In this document: positions 1-7,287 of the stretch, in pieces
Layout of the letters: every line of letters starts with the position of its first letter
Numbering within the stretch: the stretch's first letter is position 1
Made by a program: the position numbers and the translations under genes
NCBI GenBank assembly: GCA_017505535.1
Contig: JAFVPD010000030.1
Location: forward strand, 62,001-126,000
Origin: Muribaculaceae bacterium
Lineage (GTDB): Bacteria; Bacteroidota; Bacteroidia; Bacteroidales; Muribaculaceae
DNA: 64,000 bases
Direction of reading: 5' to 3'
The notes under the pieces: generated by a model
The model's database searches: none
Told to the model about the DNA's origin: nothing
Seen by the model: only the letters and a program-made list of their open reading frames with translations

Positions 1-17
1 TTTTTAGTGCCGAATGA

Positions 18-47
18 TTGTTATATGAAAAATAAGTATTACCTTTG
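18..47 (+). promoter_or_regulatory. Bacteroidota-type promoter of a possible small RNA
   Basis: A TACCTTTG box (40-47) matches the Bacteroidota -7 consensus TAnnTTTG, and a TTG at 18-20 lies 19 bp upstream, where the -33 element belongs. No open reading frame follows; a strong hairpin follows instead within about 40 nt, so this promoter would drive a short non-coding transcript. Confidence 0.4.
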
Positions 48-52
48 TATCG

Positions 53-128
53 GATCATTCCCCGCTAAGGGGTTTGGACCCCACATTCAGGTAGACTTGA
101 TTATGTCAAGTCTGCCTGTCTTATTTTG
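53..128 (+). ncRNA. possible short structured RNA
   Basis: The roughly 75 nt between the -7 box and the end of a strong hairpin hold no ORF. They contain CCCC-GCTAA-GGGG followed by a further CCCC, so the central GGGG (about 70-73) can pair with either flanking C run, giving two mutually exclusive small hairpins. The 3' end is a 12-bp stem followed by a T-rich stretch. This could be a small RNA or an attenuator-like leader. It could also be only the terminator of a gene left of the window, with a chance promoter match. Confidence 0.3.
88..128 (+). terminator. intrinsic terminator-like hairpin
   Basis: CAGGTAGACTTG (88-99) pairs with CAAGTCTGCCTG (107-118) with one G-U pair and a 7-nt loop; TCTTATTTT follows. 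It could end the candidate small RNA or a gene to the left of the window. Confidence 0.5.
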
Positions 129-177
129 AAGCCTTTTGTGGCTATTTCATGGCTCAGTAGTTATTTTGTGTGGGAGA

Positions 178-287
178 CGTGCGAAGCACGGGACGCGAAG
201 CGTAATCAATAACCGAGGGTAGAGCGTAGCGATACCCCCGGGAAGCAGCCCCTACCACTCTCGAAGTCTGTAAAGACGAGAAAATTA
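178..287 (+). repeat. left arm of an inverted repeat flanking a transposase remnant
   Basis: This 110-bp arm starts with CGTGCGAAGCAC and GGACGCGAAGCGTA, continues through AATAACCG and a short palindrome, and ends in AGTCTGTAAAGACG. The same blocks in the same order occur on the opposite strand at 618-736. The middle sections differ, so these are diverged copies. The arrangement fits REP-like sequences beside a REP-associated transposase gene. Confidence 0.65.
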
Positions 288-357
288 GGGCATCATTCTC
301 TCGATTCCCCCATGATTCATTATATTTGTTCACATATAGGTTGATATCACATCTAAA

Positions 358-621
358 ATGGCATTGTCTGATTTTGTAAAGCGTTTAAAGCAAGAATCAA
401 GCTATTTATTAAGGAAAGATAGCGCATTCTCCGATTGGAATGGTTGGGCCGAAGGATACGGCGCATTTACATATTCCATCACAGAAATCCCCAATGTGAT
501 AGAATATATCAACAATCAAAAAGAGCACCATAAAAAGGTTTCTTTTATTGAAGAATACCGACAATGGTTAATTGAAATGGGAGTATCTCCCGATGAGCCT
601 TATTTCCCAAAGATTGGTTAA
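358..621 (+). pseudogene. C-terminal remnant of an IS200-like / REP-associated (RAYT) transposase
   Basis: The 87-residue frame resembles the C-terminal half of single-tyrosine (Y1) HUH transposases of the IS200/RAYT type, with ALSDFVKRLKQESS, the WAEGYGAFTYS block, a YINNQKEHHKK segment, and SFIEEYRQWL followed by a conserved tail. Full proteins of this family run to about 150-170 residues, so the N-terminal half is missing. Family similarity appears to extend upstream to about 340 (VDITSK before the ATG). Beyond that, stop codons interrupt the frame where the HUH histidine motif should be, so the copy cannot be catalytic. It lies between two inverted repeat arms, and its stop codon lies inside the right arm. 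It reads as a dead locus. Confidence 0.65.
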
Positions 622-736
622 TTCGCGTCTTTGCAGACTCTGGCGTAGGTGGGGTTGTGCTCGCTATCCGGAGGTTTCGGGCTATGCCCTCAACCACGCG
701 GTTATTATATACGCTTCGCGTCCAGTGCTTCGCACG
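618..736 (-). repeat. right arm of the inverted repeat
   Basis: The reverse complement of this stretch begins CGTGCGAAGCACTGGACG, continues with CGAAGCGTA and AATAACCG, and ends in AGTCTGCAAAGACGCG, matching the left arm (178-287) block for block with a diverged centre. It overlaps the stop codon of the transposase remnant, so the arm and the gene end appear to have evolved as a unit. Confidence 0.65.
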
Positions 737-1064
737 ATTTGTTACAAGGTTGTGATTATACATTAGTGATGTTATCCACACTAAAAAGCGACTGAACCTC
801 CTAACCTCTTATAGCCACAAGTATCGAATTCGTTAGTGGGTTCATTTGTTACAGGGGCCATTTTACGTAATTTCTTCAAACCTCTTACGCTTTCTTCTAA
901 TTTCTCCATGGGAGACTGGCGAGTCGCCAGTGACGAGAGGTTCTACACCCGAATTGAGCACCGAGGAGATGGAGGCACGACGACAGGCGACGATGGAACG
1001 CTACGGACTGAAATATAAACGGTCTCATGAAAACATAAGACCGGTGTATGAAGGAAATGAGTGG
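737..1064. other. intergenic stretch with no convincing gene
   Basis: No complete gene is supported. A 7-8 bp perfect palindrome lies at 915-931 (ACTGGCG and its complement) without a T-run. On the plus strand, from about 938 to 1066, one frame reads as a plausible hydrophilic protein fragment (STPELSTEEMEARR, then ERYGLKYKRSHENIRP), and its base composition is richer than its surroundings. It has no credible start and runs antisense into the next gene, so it may be the tail of a lost mobile-element gene. I do not recognise it. Confidence 0.3.
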
Positions 1065-1253
1065 TTACTTCTTTTCTGTAACTTCTTCTTTTTCGGCTTC
1101 GTTAAGCAATTCCTTGAGGAATTCTTTATCCTCTTTTGATAATTTACAGTCAGTATTATTAAATAGACATTTAAAGATGTCGCTTCCATAAAAAGCAATA
1201 ATTACAACTAGGAATAATCCTGCCCAAACTTTAAAGAATAATGTCCAATCCAT
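1065..1253 (-). CDS. small single-span membrane protein, function unknown
   Basis: This 62-residue protein has one hydrophobic segment at about residues 8-23 (VWAGLFLVVIIAFYG), two cysteines after it, and a charged Lys/Glu-rich tail predicted to be helical. I do not recognise a family. The start is ATG. A TATATTTG box on the minus strand (1277-1270) would place transcription start about 10 nt upstream of the ATG. That box overlaps the start codon of the divergent 43-residue ORF at 1277, so the two genes would share a 23-bp control region. The layout resembles small-protein pairs on mobile elements, but no function can be assigned. Confidence 0.5.
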   Translation of the reverse strand: MDWTLFFKVWAGLFLVVIIAFYGSDIFKCLFNNTDCKLSKEDKEFLKELLNEAEKEEVTEKK

Positions 1254-1276
1254 AAATTCTTATTTTTTACAAATAT

Positions 1277-1408
1277 ATGGAAAAAGTTTCAATAACTGTT
1301 GAATTGAAAGACAAATTATCCTTGGAACTCAAAAAAATGGTCTCGGGGTTTGCAAAAGTAGCTGATACAGTTTATGATTTACACAAACATTTGACAAAAA
1401 CAGATTAA
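1277..1408 (+). CDS. 43-residue small protein, function unknown
   Basis: An ATG-initiated frame encodes 43 residues, starting MEKVSITVELKDKLSLELKK and ending DLHKHLTKTD, with a TAA stop at 1406-1408. The alternating hydrophobic/charged pattern suggests a beta strand followed by an amphipathic helix, which is more protein-like than a chance frame of this A+T content. It is divergent from the 62-residue membrane protein gene, with 23 bp between the two starts. It ends just before the terminator of the rplT operon, which it faces. No family is recognised, and it could be a chance ORF. Confidence 0.35.
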   Translation: MEKVSITVELKDKLSLELKKMVSGFAKVADTVYDLHKHLTKTD

Positions 1409-1409
1409 G

Positions 1410-1449
1410 GTATAAAAAACAAGTGCGTGAGCCTTGCTCACGCACTTGT
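1410..1449 (-). terminator. terminator of the thrS-infC-rpmI-rplT operon
   Basis: A perfect 14-bp inverted repeat (ACAAGTGCGTGAGC and its complement, 1419-1449) with a 3-nt loop is followed on the minus strand by GTTTTTTATACC. It lies about 20 bp past the rplT stop codon. The plus-strand side lacks a T-run, so it is directional. Confidence 0.9.
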
Positions 1450-1468
1450 ATATTCGTTGATTGATGTA

Positions 1469-1819
1469 TTAAGCGTTCTTAACCTTTTCAACGATTGCTT
1501 TGAAAGCTGCAGGATTGTTGAGCGCGAGGTCAGCAAGAACCTTGCGGTTGATTTCAATACCTGCTTTGTGGATGAGACCCATCAATTTAGAGTATGACAA
1601 GTCTTCGAGACGAGCAGCAGCGTTGATACGTTGAATCCAAAGAGCGCGGAAATTGCGTTTTTTGTTTTTGCGATCACGATAGGCATAGGTCAAACCTTTT
1701 TCCCATGTGTTTTTGGCTACTGTCCATACATTTTTTCGGCAACCGTAATAACCTCTTGTGAGTTTGAGGATTTTTTTTCTGCGAGCTCTTGAAGCTACAT
1801 GATTTACTGATCTTGGCAT
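1469..1819 (-). CDS. rplT: 50S ribosomal protein L20
   Basis: L20 binds 23S rRNA early in large-subunit assembly. The 116-residue protein has the family's usual length and sequence throughout: the N-terminal [19 protein letters not shown], the basic [16 protein letters not shown] stretch, and a C-terminal globular part ([20 protein letters not shown]). It is the last gene of the operon, 98 bp after rpmI, with a strong terminator behind it. In several bacteria L20 represses its own operon by binding the leader. A hairpin just upstream of this start (1835-1872) would be the place to look for such control here. Confidence 0.97.
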   Translation of the reverse strand: MPRSVNHVASRARRKKILKLTRGYYGCRKNVWTVAKNTWEKGLTYAYRDRKNKKRNFRALWIQRINAAARLEDLSYSKLMGLIHKAGIEINRKVLADLALNNPAAFKAIVEKVKNA

Positions 1820-1834
1820 TTTTGTAAGATTTTT

Positions 1835-1872
1835 GAATGTTAGCGGCTTTTGCTCTTAATAGCTAAACATTC
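1835..1872 (-). promoter_or_regulatory. hairpin in the rplT leader, possible autoregulatory site
   Basis: On the minus strand GAATGTTTAGC (1872-1862) pairs with GCTAACATTC (1844-1835), about 10 bp with one bulged A and a 17-nt loop. The hairpin ends about 15 nt before the rplT ATG. Its position suits translational control by L20, but no L20 recognition feature could be verified. Confidence 0.3.
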
Positions 1873-1917
1873 GGTTAGTAATAAATAAAAAATCACGAAT
1901 TAAAAACGGGAAACCTT

Positions 1918-2115
1918 TTACTTGAGGGCAAGTAATGCCTTTACGTTGCTCTCGTCAGATTTAGCTACTGTAGAGAAGTGAGTGAGGTTTCTTTTTTGCT
2001 TTTTAGTTTTTTTAGTCAAAATGTGACTTTTAAAAGCATGTTTTCTTTTGATCTTTCCTGATCCGGTAAGGGCGAACCTCTTTTTGGCACCGGAATTAGT
2101 CTTAATCTTTGGCAT
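1918..2115 (-). CDS. rpmI: 50S ribosomal protein L35
   Basis: This 65-residue, very basic protein has the L35 signature [27 protein letters not shown] and the [15 protein letters not shown] stretch; 65 residues is the family's normal length. It is a structural protein of the large ribosomal subunit. It lies 64 bp after infC and 98 bp before rplT in the conserved infC-rpmI-rplT order. The start is ATG and no clear Shine-Dalgarno sequence precedes it, as is usual in this phylum. Confidence 0.97.
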   Translation of the reverse strand: MPKIKTNSGAKKRFALTGSGKIKRKHAFKSHILTKKTKKQKRNLTHFSTVAKSDESNVKALLALK

Positions 2116-2179
2116 TTTGTTTTACTTTAAAATAATTAATTCGAGTTATATAATTCAACTTCAACACGTGAAGCTATGA

Positions 2180-2755
2180 TTATTTCTTTTTAGGTGAAAG
2201 CATTATTATCATTCGCTTTCCTTCAAGAACAGGCATTTGTTCAACTTTGCCTAATTCTTCAAGATCGTTTGCAAAGCGTAGTAATAAAACTTCTCCTTGC
2301 TCTTTGAACAAAATTGAGCGACCTTTGAAAAATACGTATGCTTTAACCTTAGCACCTTCTTTAAGGAAACCCTGGGCATGTTTCAACTTGAAATTGTAGT
2401 CATGCTCATCGGTTTGTGGCCCGAATCTGATTTCTTTGACTACGACCTTAGTTGATTTTGCTTTTTGTTCTTTTTGGCGTTTCTTTTGTTGGTATAGGAA
2501 CTTTTGATAGTCCAATATTTTGCACACAGGAGGCTCGGCATTGGGAGATATTTCAATCAAATCAAGGCCCAACTCGTCTGCTATTTTTAGCGCTTCCTGA
2601 ATGGGGTAAACTCCGGTATTGACATTGTCACCAACCAATCTTACTTCTCGAGCTCTGATTCGCTCGTTGATTGCGTATGCGTCTTTAGCGTTTTTATCTC
2701 CTTTTCGGGGTGGGACATTTTTGTTTTGTCCCGGATTTTGGGGTTTATTCTCCAT
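2180..2755 (-). CDS. infC: translation initiation factor IF-3
   Basis: IF-3 binds the 30S subunit, prevents premature 50S joining and checks start-codon and initiator-tRNA pairing. The 191-residue protein has a short polar N-terminal extension (residues 1-25), the IF3-N domain ([16 protein letters not shown] through [12 protein letters not shown], about 29-88), a Lys/Gln-rich linker helix and the IF3-C domain ([19 protein letters not shown] onward). It starts with ATG, not the rare AUU/AUC used by infC in many bacteria, so the classical self-regulation by start-codon discrimination may not apply. It begins 8 bp after thrS. Confidence 0.97.
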   Translation of the reverse strand: MENKPQNPGQNKNVPPRKGDKNAKDAYAINERIRAREVRLVGDNVNTGVYPIQEALKIADELGLDLIEISPNAEPPVCKILDYQKFLYQQKKRQKEQKAKSTKVVVKEIRFGPQTDEHDYNFKLKHAQGFLKEGAKVKAYVFFKGRSILFKEQGEVLLLRFANDLEELGKVEQMPVLEGKRMIIMLSPKKK

Positions 2756-2763
2756 TCAGTGGT

Positions 2764-4701
2764 TTATTGGTTAATCATTTGTTCGACTTCTTTCGCCAAA
2801 TTTTCTGCAAAGGTAGTAATTTTCATTGAACCTTTATCACCTTCGCCCTGTTTTCTTACAGAAATTTCATCATTTTGTGCTTCTTTTTCACCTACGATGA
2901 GCAAATATGGGATTCTTTTTAGCTCATTGTCGCGAATTTTCTTACCAATTTTTTCATTTCTGTCGTCAACAATTGTTCTAACGTCAACCGCATTCAAGCG
3001 TTTTGCTACTTCGTGTGCATAGTCGTTGAATTTTTCGCTGATAGGAAGAACTACTGCTTGGTCGGGTGTTAACCACAATGGGAAACGTCCTGCAGTGTGT
3101 TCCAATAAAACAGCAACAAATCGTTCCATTGAACCAAAAGGCGCACGGTGTATCATCACGGGGCGATGTTTTTGGTTGTCGGCACCTGTATATTCCAATT
3201 GGAAACGTTCGGGGAGGTTGTAGTCAACCTGGATTGTACCCAATTGCCAACGGCGACCAATGGCATCTTTAACCATGAAGTCCAATTTGGGGCCATAGAA
3301 TGCTGCTTCGCCCAATTCTTTGCGAGCCTTAAGACCTTTTTCGGCACATGCTTCAATGATTGCATTTTCAGCCAAATGCCAATTTTCATCTGAGCCGATA
3401 TATTTTTCCTTGTTATTTGGGTCGCGTAAAGATATTTGAGCCTCAAAGTTGTCAAATTTAAGAGCCTTAAATATGTAAAGGATGATATCCATTACTTTGA
3501 GGAATTCTTCTTTGATTTGCTCGGGCGCACAGAAAATGTGGGCATCATCTTGAGTGAAACCTCTCACGCGTGTCAATCCGTGAAGTTCACCACTTTGTTC
3601 ATAGCGATATACTGTGCCAAACTCTGCAAGTCGCAAAGGAAGCTCACGATAAGAACGTGGGAATGCTTTGAAGATTTCGCAGTGGTGGGGGCAGTTCATG
3701 GGCTTGAGTAGATACTCTTCTCCTTCTTCGGGTGTATGTATTGGTTGGAATGAATCCTTGCCATATTTAGCATAGTGCCCTGAAGTTACATAAAGCATTT
3801 TATTGCCAATGTGTGGTGTTATGACTTGAAGGTATCCGTATTGTTTTTGTATTTTTCTGAGGAATTGTTCAAGACGGTCGCGTAATGCTGCACCTTTTGG
3901 AAGCCACAATGGCAATCCGGCACCTACATTTGTAGAGAAAGCAAACAATTCCATCTCTTTTCCAAGCTTGCGATGGTCACGTTTTTTTGCTTCTTCAAGC
4001 AATACGAGATATTCATCAAGCATTTTTTTCTTTGGGAAAGAAACACCATATACACGCACTAATTGATTGCGCTTTTCATCACCTCTCCAATATGCACCTG
4101 CGAGAGATGTGATTTTTACGGCTTTAATTGGAGCGGTGTTGGGAATGTGTGGACCACGACAAAGGTCGGTAAATGACCCTTGTGTATAGGTTGTGATGTG
4201 CCCATCTTCCAATTCGCTGATGAGTTCACATTTATATACTTCTCCCCTATCTCCAAACAATTTTAATGCGTCTTCTTTTGAAATGTCAGCTCGTTTGATT
4301 TCTTCCTTGCGTTGTGCAAGCTCAATCATTTTCGCTTCAATTTTTGAGAAGTCGGCGGCGGTGATAGTGTGGCCATTGGGGTCAATGTCGTAGTAGAAGC
4401 CATTTTCCAAAGCAGGACCAATACCGAATTTTACTCCGGGATATAGTTCTTGGAGAGCTTCGGCCAAAAGGTGTGCTGAGCTATGCCAAAAGGCGTGCTT
4501 CCCCTCGGGATCGTCCCATTTAAACAATTTAATAGATGCATCTTCAGTGATGGGTCTTGTGATGTCCCATTCGGCATCGTTTACCGTAGCAGCAAGAATA
4601 TCTTGTGCCAAACGTTGACTTATGCTTTCTGCAATTTGAAGTGGTGTGATGCCTTTTTCAAATTGCTTTACACTATTGTCGGGAAAAGTAATGGTTATCA
4701 T
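2764..4701 (-). CDS. thrS: threonine--tRNA ligase
   Basis: This class II synthetase charges tRNA-Thr. The 645 residues cover the full family plan: a TGS domain (1-60), an editing domain with HSSAH (73-77) and CRGPH (181-185), the catalytic core with the zinc-ligand cysteine in NCPHHC (C337), motif 2 ([19 protein letters not shown]), motif 3 ([11 protein letters not shown]) and a C-terminal anticodon-binding domain. It is the first gene of the thrS-infC-rpmI-rplT operon, with a good promoter about 30 bp upstream. No T-box or other long leader is visible. Confidence 0.98.
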   Translation of the reverse strand: MITITFPDNSVKQFEKGITPLQIAESISQRLAQDILAATVNDAEWDITRPITEDASIKLFKWDDPEGKHAFWHSSAHLLAEALQELYPGVKFGIGPALENGFYYDIDPNGHTITAADFSKIEAKMIELAQRKEEIKRADISKEDALKLFGDRGEVYKCELISELEDGHITTYTQGSFTDLCRGPHIPNTAPIKAVKITSLAGAYWRGDEKRNQLVRVYGVSFPKKKMLDEYLVLLEEAKKRDHRKLGKEMELFAFSTNVGAGLPLWLPKGAALRDRLEQFLRKIQKQYGYLQVITPHIGNKMLYVTSGHYAKYGKDSFQPIHTPEEGEEYLLKPMNCPHHCEIFKAFPRSYRELPLRLAEFGTVYRYEQSGELHGLTRVRGFTQDDAHIFCAPEQIKEEFLKVMDIILYIFKALKFDNFEAQISLRDPNNKEKYIGSDENWHLAENAIIEACAEKGLKARKELGEAAFYGPKLDFMVKDAIGRRWQLGTIQVDYNLPERFQLEYTGADNQKHRPVMIHRAPFGSMERFVAVLLEHTAGRFPLWLTPDQAVVLPISEKFNDYAHEVAKRLNAVDVRTIVDDRNEKIGKKIRDNELKRIPYLLIVGEKEAQNDEISVRKQGEGDKGSMKITTFAENLAKEVEQMINQ

Positions 4702-4732
4702 TGTACAATTTAATTTTTAGTGTTGATATTTG

Positions 4733-4766
4733 CAAAAATATCGGATTTTGCAAAATCGAGTGCAAA
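4733..4766 (-). promoter_or_regulatory. thrS operon promoter
   Basis: On the minus strand a TATTTTTG -7 box (4740-4733) and a TTTG -33 box (4766-4763) are separated by 22 bp. Transcription would start near 4727, leaving a leader of about 26 nt before the thrS ATG. Confidence 0.65.
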
Positions 4767-4956
4767 TTTAACTCATTTATTTGAATTTTCAGCGTTTTGA
4801 CTCATTTTTTTATTCAAGAACAGACGATTGAGTATAAAATTTGATTGTTGCACATGCTGTTATTGTGATTAAGGTCTGTTTTAGGGGAATGCGGACCGAT
4901 TGTTACAAAAAAAGAGGCTGTCTAACAAGTTTGTTAGTCGGCCTCTTTATGCTATT

Positions 4957-4996
4957 GTATACGAAAAAAATAAGGTGTATACGAAAAAAATAAGGC
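4957..4996 (+). repeat. 20-bp tandem duplication inside the IS leader
   Basis: GTATACGAAAAAAATAAGG occurs twice head to tail (4957-4975 and 4977-4995), giving a 20-bp period that includes the hairpin-proximal end. It looks like replication slippage and is unlikely to be functional. Confidence 0.8.
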
Positions 4997-5027
4997 TTTC
5001 ATGCTGAAATTCAGCGCGAAAGCCTTT
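4992..5027 (+). other. stem-loop between the IS end and its promoter
   Basis: AAGGCTTTC (4992-5000) pairs with GAAAGCCTT, with an inner GCTGAA/TTCAGC helix. It ends at the -33 box of the transposase promoter. It may act as a transcription stop protecting the element from outside transcription, or as a fold at the IS end. Confidence 0.5.
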
Positions 5028-5055
5028 GCTATGTTGTAGATTTTTAGTAAATTTG
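5025..5055 (+). promoter_or_regulatory. transposase promoter
   Basis: TTTG (5025-5028) and TAAATTTG (5048-5055) are 19 bp apart, a close match to the phylum consensus. The start codon at 5091 is about 30 nt past the expected transcription start. The promoter survives although the transposase is truncated. Confidence 0.65.
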
Positions 5056-5090
5056 GGTTGAGACTAAACCACTAAAAGTCAAAACATAAC

Positions 5091-5636
5091 ATGGCAAAGT
5101 TAGCAATAAAATCCGACAATAGGAAACAAAATCTGTTTCTTCCTCCGTCATTAGACGAACTTGTTCCGGAGAATCACATGGTACGGGTCGTAGATGCTGT
5201 AATAGATCGTCTGGACATCAGCCAGATATTGTCGACCTACCGAGGCGGAGGCAACAGTGCATTCAATCCCAAAATGATGCTCAAGCTACTGGTATTTGCT
5301 TACCTGAGCAATGTCTACTCATCACGACGTATTGAGGAACTCCTCAGAAGAGACATCTATTTCATGTGGCTTTCAGGCATGAAACGTCCTGACTTCCGCA
5401 CTATCAATTATTACAGAGGTAAACGGTTGAAGAATGGTTTTGACTCTGTGTTTACCCAAGTGGTGGAGTTGCTTCATGAAGAAGTTCGTGCTGAGCACCC
5501 CATGATAGAGGAAATCGTCAAACGCCCCTCTGAGATTCTCAAGTGCACGATGTACCTATATATCGGCGCCGTCGCACAGGCTACCAACATTGCCGAATCC
5601 TGCGGAGGCGGCAGCGTCGACAACGACCTGCCCTAG
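5091..5636 (+). pseudogene. truncated IS1182-family transposase, fused in frame to foreign sequence
   Basis: Residues 1-131 match the N-terminal DUF772-type domain of IS1182 transposases: LFLPPSLDELVPENHMV, then FNPKMMLKLLVFAYLSNVYS, SSRRIEELLRRDI and RPDFRTINYYRGKRL. Family members run to about 450-550 residues and carry a DDE catalytic domain, which is absent here. From about residue 132 (5484) the frame continues without a stop into unrelated sequence that resembles the tail of a mobilization relaxase, and it ends at a TAG. The open frame is therefore a deletion chimera. It has an intact promoter, so a 181-residue protein could still be made. Confidence 0.75.
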
Positions 5637-5708
5637 GGCCGCAAGGAGAACGAAGATGACCTCAACTACTCCTACCGCTGCATGGCTCGGGCAGCCAGAA
5701 TGTGTTAA
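5484..5708 (+). pseudogene. possible C-terminal fragment of a mobilization relaxase
   Basis: In the same frame as the IS fragment, this stretch reads AVAQATNIAESCGGGS, then DNDLP, a TAG stop at 5634-5636, then GRKENEDDLNYSYRCMARA and a final stop at 5706-5708. A Gly/Ser-rich linker followed by D-L-P-W and an acidic, Arg-rich tail is typical of the C-termini of Bacteroidota plasmid and transposon relaxases. The TAG falls where Trp (TGG) would be expected. This is recognised from tail pattern only; the catalytic domain is absent. It suggests that a mobilizable element once occupied this site. Confidence 0.35.
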
Positions 5709-5750
5709 GCCAAAGCTCAAAACGTTAAAAGAGGCAGATAATTATGATGG

Positions 5751-5782
5751 CCTCGGAGTTATGAAATCTCATAGCTCCGAGG
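5751..5782 (-). terminator. terminator-like hairpin after the secreted-protein operon
   Basis: CCTCGGAGTTATGA (5751-5764) pairs with TCATAGCTCCGAGG (5769-5782), a 14-bp stem with one G-U pair and a 4-nt loop. It starts 3 bp beyond the stop codon of the last gene of the operon. The T-run is weak on both sides, so termination would depend on the strong stem. Confidence 0.55.
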
Positions 5783-5785
5783 TTG

Positions 5786-6565
5786 TCATTGGATTCCCCA
5801 GGCCGACGCGACTGTCCTTACTGTCTTTTTCCAGTCGGGGGAAATCGGTTTCGTGCAGTTGCTGTCGAAGGCTATCCATTTTCGGCCACTGGTGTTTCCT
5901 TTGGGAGCGACGGTGGCGATTGTTTCTATATAATTGCCGTCAGCATCAATCTGGGCATAAACAGGTGCGTCGGCGGCAATTACCACCGCATTCTTGATAT
6001 GCTTGCTTATTTCGCGTTGCAGTTGGGCTGCGAATGGATCGCTTCCTTTGGCCGAGTTGCAGGTATGAAGCACAATTGGGAATGGTCGGTCATAGGCATT
6101 GAGCACGAGTTCATAATCGTCGAGCGTACGGAGTATCAATTCTGCGGTTTGCTGAGGGGTCAAATCCTTACCTCCGATTCTTACTCCCGTTGAGCCGCCT
6201 TCGGGATCACTGATTCCATGGGCAAAGATATTGAATGCAGGACCTACTCCGAAAGCGTCATCGAAGATTCGGGATGCTTCCTGAATTTCCCACTGCGTCA
6301 GATCCTGATTGTCCATGATGTTGACATTCAGACGGCGTACATCGGGGTCAGCCTGGAGAAAACGCTTGTTGCGATAGTCCGTGCGCTGTACAACGTCAAT
6401 ATTGGTGCCGTCGGAAAGCTGATGGTTAACAGTCTTGGGCTCAGGATGGGATAACTGCTCAAAGCAGCGTTCATATTTGAGTATCTCCTCATTGATTTGT
6501 TGGAGCGTTTGTGCCGTGCCCCACAGGGCAGAGGCCATTAGAATGATGAAAAACAACTTTCTCAT
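5786..6565 (-). CDS. secreted protein with a predicted caspase-like His/Cys domain
   Basis: From the ATG at 6565 the protein has 259 residues and a clear signal peptide (MRKLFFIILMASALWGTAQT). A longer frame from a TTG at 6592 is unlikely: the chosen ATG overlaps the previous stop as ATGA and directly precedes the signal peptide. The core has a strand ending in the His-Gly motif FNIFAHG (H116), then a strand ending in VLHTCNSAKGSD (C169), then a helix and VVIAADAPVYA. A strand-His-Gly followed by strand-x-Cys is the pattern of clan CD (caspase-like) cysteine peptidases such as C80 and CHAT-type domains. The catalytic call is an inference from this pattern. It is the last gene of a four-gene operon of exported proteins. 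Confidence 0.6.
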   Translation of the reverse strand: MRKLFFIILMASALWGTAQTLQQINEEILKYERCFEQLSHPEPKTVNHQLSDGTNIDVVQRTDYRNKRFLQADPDVRRLNVNIMDNQDLTQWEIQEASRIFDDAFGVGPAFNIFAHGISDPEGGSTGVRIGGKDLTPQQTAELILRTLDDYELVLNAYDRPFPIVLHTCNSAKGSDPFAAQLQREISKHIKNAVVIAADAPVYAQIDADGNYIETIATVAPKGNTSGRKWIAFDSNCTKPISPDWKKTVRTVASAWGIQ

Positions 6566-7287
6566 TTCTTTCCCATTTTGCAGCTTTGGCAATCACCGAA
6601 CTTATCGGCAAGTTTTTTCCGCGCTTTATCTACAGTTTCCACAGCGTCGGCATAGGCTTTGAACTGTTCGTATGCTGCCTTCATTTCTGCTTCTGCCTCA
6701 GGTCGCAATTCACCCTGTAAGTCTCTTTGTATCTGAGCCTTTTCTTTTTCCCAAGTGCGTTGGAAACGACGCTGTGGCTCGTATCCATAAGTCCCATATA
6801 AAACCTTTAGATTTTTTTCCTTTTCATCGCGCAGTTTCGCACGGTCGTTGGCAAAACTTTTCATTTTCTTGCCTAAATTCTCAATCTGGTTTGCGTCGTT
6901 GGTGCTTCTGATTCCATTAAGATATCCTTCACCGTCTGCGCCAATCAGAATCAATGTCAGGGCGGTCACTTCCAAGTCTGCGTCGGCAAACCCGGGACCT
7001 GCCACCTTTTCGATTCCGAACTTCCGTATATCCGCCTGCACCTTTCTGAGCCTTGTTTGGGGTAAATAGAAGTTGGCAATAAGCGCCTGAGAAGCCGGTC
7101 CACCCTTGGAGAGCCGCTTAAACTCGCCTTCACGGTCAGCATCAGCCTCTTGTAGTTTTTTTCGCAATTCATTTACATACTCAGCGTTATCCTTGCTGAC
7201 TTTGCGGTTGGGTTCGGAGCCCTGAAGGCGTTCGGGCAAGCAGATCATGACCATGGCCATGAGCAGCATGAGTTTAAGAATTTTCAT
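6562..7287 (-). CDS. secreted helical protein, function unknown
   Basis: This 241-residue protein has a signal peptide (about residues 1-23). The mature part is dominated by charged helices, notably ELRKKLQEADADREGEF near the N-terminus and a long Lys/Glu/Ala-rich stretch in the last 90 residues, probably coiled coil. A middle segment (ADLEVTALTLILIGADGEG) is more hydrophobic. The C-terminus carries a CxxC pair (DCQSCKMGKK) that could form a disulfide or bind metal. It overlaps the preceding gene by 14 bp and the following gene by 4 bp, so the three are translationally coupled. I recognise no family. Confidence 0.7.
   Translation of the reverse strand: MKILKLMLLMAMVMICLPERLQGSEPNRKVSKDNAEYVNELRKKLQEADADREGEFKRLSKGGPASQALIANFYLPQTRLRKVQADIRKFGIEKVAGPGFADADLEVTALTLILIGADGEGYLNGIRSTNDANQIENLGKKMKSFANDRAKLRDEKEKNLKVLYGTYGYEPQRRFQRTWEKEKAQIQRDLQGELRPEAEAEMKAAYEQFKAYADAVETVDKARKKLADKFGDCQSCKMGKK

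Larger units (their letters stand above)
4914..5483 (+). mobile_element. left-hand fragment of an IS1182-family insertion sequence
   Basis: GAGGCTGTCTAACAAG at 4914 resembles the termini of IS1182-type elements in this phylum. It forms a near-perfect hairpin with the following bases (4911-4948, AAAGAGGC paired with GCCTCTTT), which would block read-through into the element. A promoter (5025-5055) and the N-terminal third of the transposase follow. Similarity stops at about 5483, so the right end and the catalytic part are lost. The exact left boundary is inferred from the hairpin, and no target-site duplication can be identified. Confidence 0.6.

Noticed and set aside
545..781. Minus-strand frame of 78 residues across the transposase remnant
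   Set aside because: It spans the repeat arm and overlaps the better supported remnant, with no protein-like features.
3156..3455. Open frames inside thrS in other phases
   Set aside because: They are shadows of a complete, confidently identified gene.
4702..5090. T-box or other riboswitch upstream of thrS
   Set aside because: The thrS promoter is only about 30 bp before the start, so there is no room for a T-box leader; the sequence beyond belongs to the insertion element.
6566..6592. Longer start of the caspase-like protein at 6592
   Set aside because: That start is a TTG and precedes the true signal peptide with polar residues; the ATG at 6565 overlaps the upstream stop (ATGA).
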